The notes beneath the pieces were generated by a model. That model was not told the DNA's origin. It ran no database searches and saw nothing but the letters and a program-made list of their open reading frames with translations. From Actinomycetes bacterium (GTDB lineage: Bacteria; Actinomycetota; Actinomycetes; Actinomycetales; Microbacteriaceae): 7,254 bases of DNA. How positions within the stretch are numbered: position 1 is the first letter of the stretch; each line of letters opens with the position of its first letter. Location of the stretch: assembly GCA_030425055.1 (NCBI GenBank), contig JAUHVN010000138.1, positions 1 to 7,254 of the forward strand, written 5' to 3'. Made by a program: the position numbers and the translations under genes. Below, piece after piece: positions 6,300 to 7,254 of the stretch.

Positions 6300-7253
6300 T
6301 CAGAAGCGCGTGACCAGCGCCATCGAACGCTCCGCGGCCTCGAACCCGAGACGACCGTAGAGGCTGTTCGCGCCGGTCGGGCTCTCGGTGTCGACGTCGA
6401 GCACCGCCTTGTCGAGTCCCGCGTCGCGCGCCGCGCACAGCAGCGCGGTGATGACGGCGGGCGCGAGGCGCATCCCCCGGTGATCGCGCACGACGCCGAT
6501 CAGCTCGATGTACACGCTCGAGTAGCCCTGCATCCGCCAGTCGTCCTCGTTGACCGAGCCGAGGGCGAGCGCGACGACGCGGTCGCCGTCCACCGCGACG
6601 AACGAGAGGTCGTCGCGGTGGTGCGGGCCCTCGATCAACTTCGTCCAGCGGTCGGCGGGCGTCTCGAGACTGCCCCAGTGTTCGCGGAAGGCGTCGTTGC
6701 GGGCCAGCCGCGTCGACTCGCTCAGGCCGCGCTCGAACGCGACGACGTCGATGCCGTCGGGCACGTCGATGTCGGGCGACGCGAGAGCGAGATCGCGGAC
6801 CATGGTCGAGAACCACCGCTCGAGTGCGAAGCCCCGCCGCTCGGCGAGCCGCTGCGCGGCGGTGTCGACCTCATCGACGTAGACGAACACGGCCGCGGGC
6901 ACCGTGGCATCCATCGACGCGAGCTGGTTCAGCGCGGTCTCGTGCTCCCAGCGCAGCAGCTCTCGGCCGATGCCGCGCCCCCGCGCGTCCGGATGCACGC
7001 GCCCCATCAGGTACGCGTTGACGTGCACGTCGCGCGAGGGGTGGATCATCATGACGCCGACAGCGACGGCGCGTCCGTCTGCGTCGAGACCCACGCGCAG
7101 ATCGCGTGCGGGATCGATGTGCGCGGCATCGAAGAGATCCTCGATCTCGTCGCGCGGAGTCGCCCACGTGGGGTGGTCGACGGTGTCGGCCGCCACGATC
7201 AGCGCGTGGATCGCGTCGACGTCGTCGGTCGTCGGAGATCGCCAGGTCGCGAC
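6300..7253 (-). CDS. Tandem GNAT-family N-acetyltransferase (5' truncated by window edge)
   Basis: The frame stays open to the right edge, and the visible residues before the first internal GTG (7194-7196) read like a normal GNAT beginning (ATWRSPTTDDVDAIHALI). The true start therefore lies beyond the window. About 317 residues are visible and hold two GNAT units. The first has the acetyl-CoA pyrophosphate loop VHPDARGRGIGREL (visible residues about 86-99), a following helix and a GF-ending motif (ERRGFALERW). The second has IGVVRDHRGMRLAPAV (about 252-267) and ends with the SLYGRLGFEA signature (about 297-306). In the second unit the loop reads RGMRLA in place of RGXGXG/A, a variant I recall from other tandem GNAT proteins of actinobacteria. 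The layout is shared with mycothiol synthase (MshD), but nothing seen here identifies that enzyme, so the substrate is unknown. The gene ends 12 bases from the acyltransferase stop, facing it. Confidence 0.85.
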   Translation of the reverse strand, partial: VATWRSPTTDDVDAIHALIVAADTVDHPTWATPRDEIEDLFDAAHIDPARDLRVGLDADGRAVAVGVMMIHPSRDVHVNAYLMGRVHPDARGRGIGRELLRWEHETALNQLASMDATVPAAVFVYVDEVDTAAQRLAERRGFALERWFSTMVRDLALASPDIDVPDGIDVVAFERGLSESTRLARNDAFREHWGSLETPADRWTKLIEGPHHRDDLSFVAVDGDRVVALALGSVNEDDWRMQGYSSVYIELIGVVRDHRGMRLAPAVITALLCAARDAGLDKAVLDVDTESPTGANSLYGRLGFEAAERSMALVTRF

Positions 7254-7254
7254 G

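Noticed and set aside
6287..6311. Possible hairpin (ACGCGC / GCGCGT) between the acyltransferase and GNAT stops
   Set aside because: Only six base pairs with a 13-nt loop and no T tract on either strand; not a convincing terminator in DNA this GC-rich.

Overview
The window reads as chromosomal DNA of a high-GC actinobacterium. Every coding region is strongly GC-rich at third codon positions, GTG is used as a start codon, and ribosome binding sites are purine-rich. The style of the genes suggests Microbacteriaceae (for example Microbacterium), but that placement is an inference from composition and gene types, with no marker gene to prove it. I see no mobile element, tRNA, rRNA, CRISPR array or phage gene.

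Layout. (1) Positions 2-475 (+) hold the C-terminal part of a GT4-type glycosyltransferase whose start lies before the window. (2) Positions 478-4104 (-) hold a two-gene operon. The upstream gene encodes a membrane sensor with a large extracellular double-Cache-like domain, a HAMP domain and a class III nucleotide cyclase domain. Three bases after it comes an MscS-type mechanosensitive channel with a C-terminal cyclic-nucleotide-binding-like domain. (3) A divergent control region of 191 bp (4105-4295) contains a strong inverted repeat and a 10-bp direct repeat. (4) Positions 4296-6287 (+) encode an OafA/OatA-like membrane acyltransferase fused to an extracytoplasmic SGNH esterase/transferase domain. 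(5) Positions 6300-7253 (-) encode a tandem GNAT acetyltransferase that runs off the right edge.

How the genes may work together. The cyclase and channel genes look like one signalling cassette: an outside signal acts on the cyclase-like domain, and a nucleotide or protein contact then acts on the channel. From memory, M. tuberculosis has the same gene order in Rv2435c-Rv2434c, so the pair is probably an old actinobacterial arrangement. The most notable point is that both halves depart from the textbook residues. The cyclase domain has Gln where the second metal-binding Asp is expected and Arg where the adenine-selecting Lys is expected. The channel's nucleotide pocket lacks the usual ribose-binding Glu and phosphate-binding Arg. 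Either the signal is not ordinary cAMP or the domains act as non-catalytic partners. The glycosyltransferase and acyltransferase suggest envelope glycan synthesis and O-acylation nearby, but they are transcribed away from the operon and need not be functionally linked to it.
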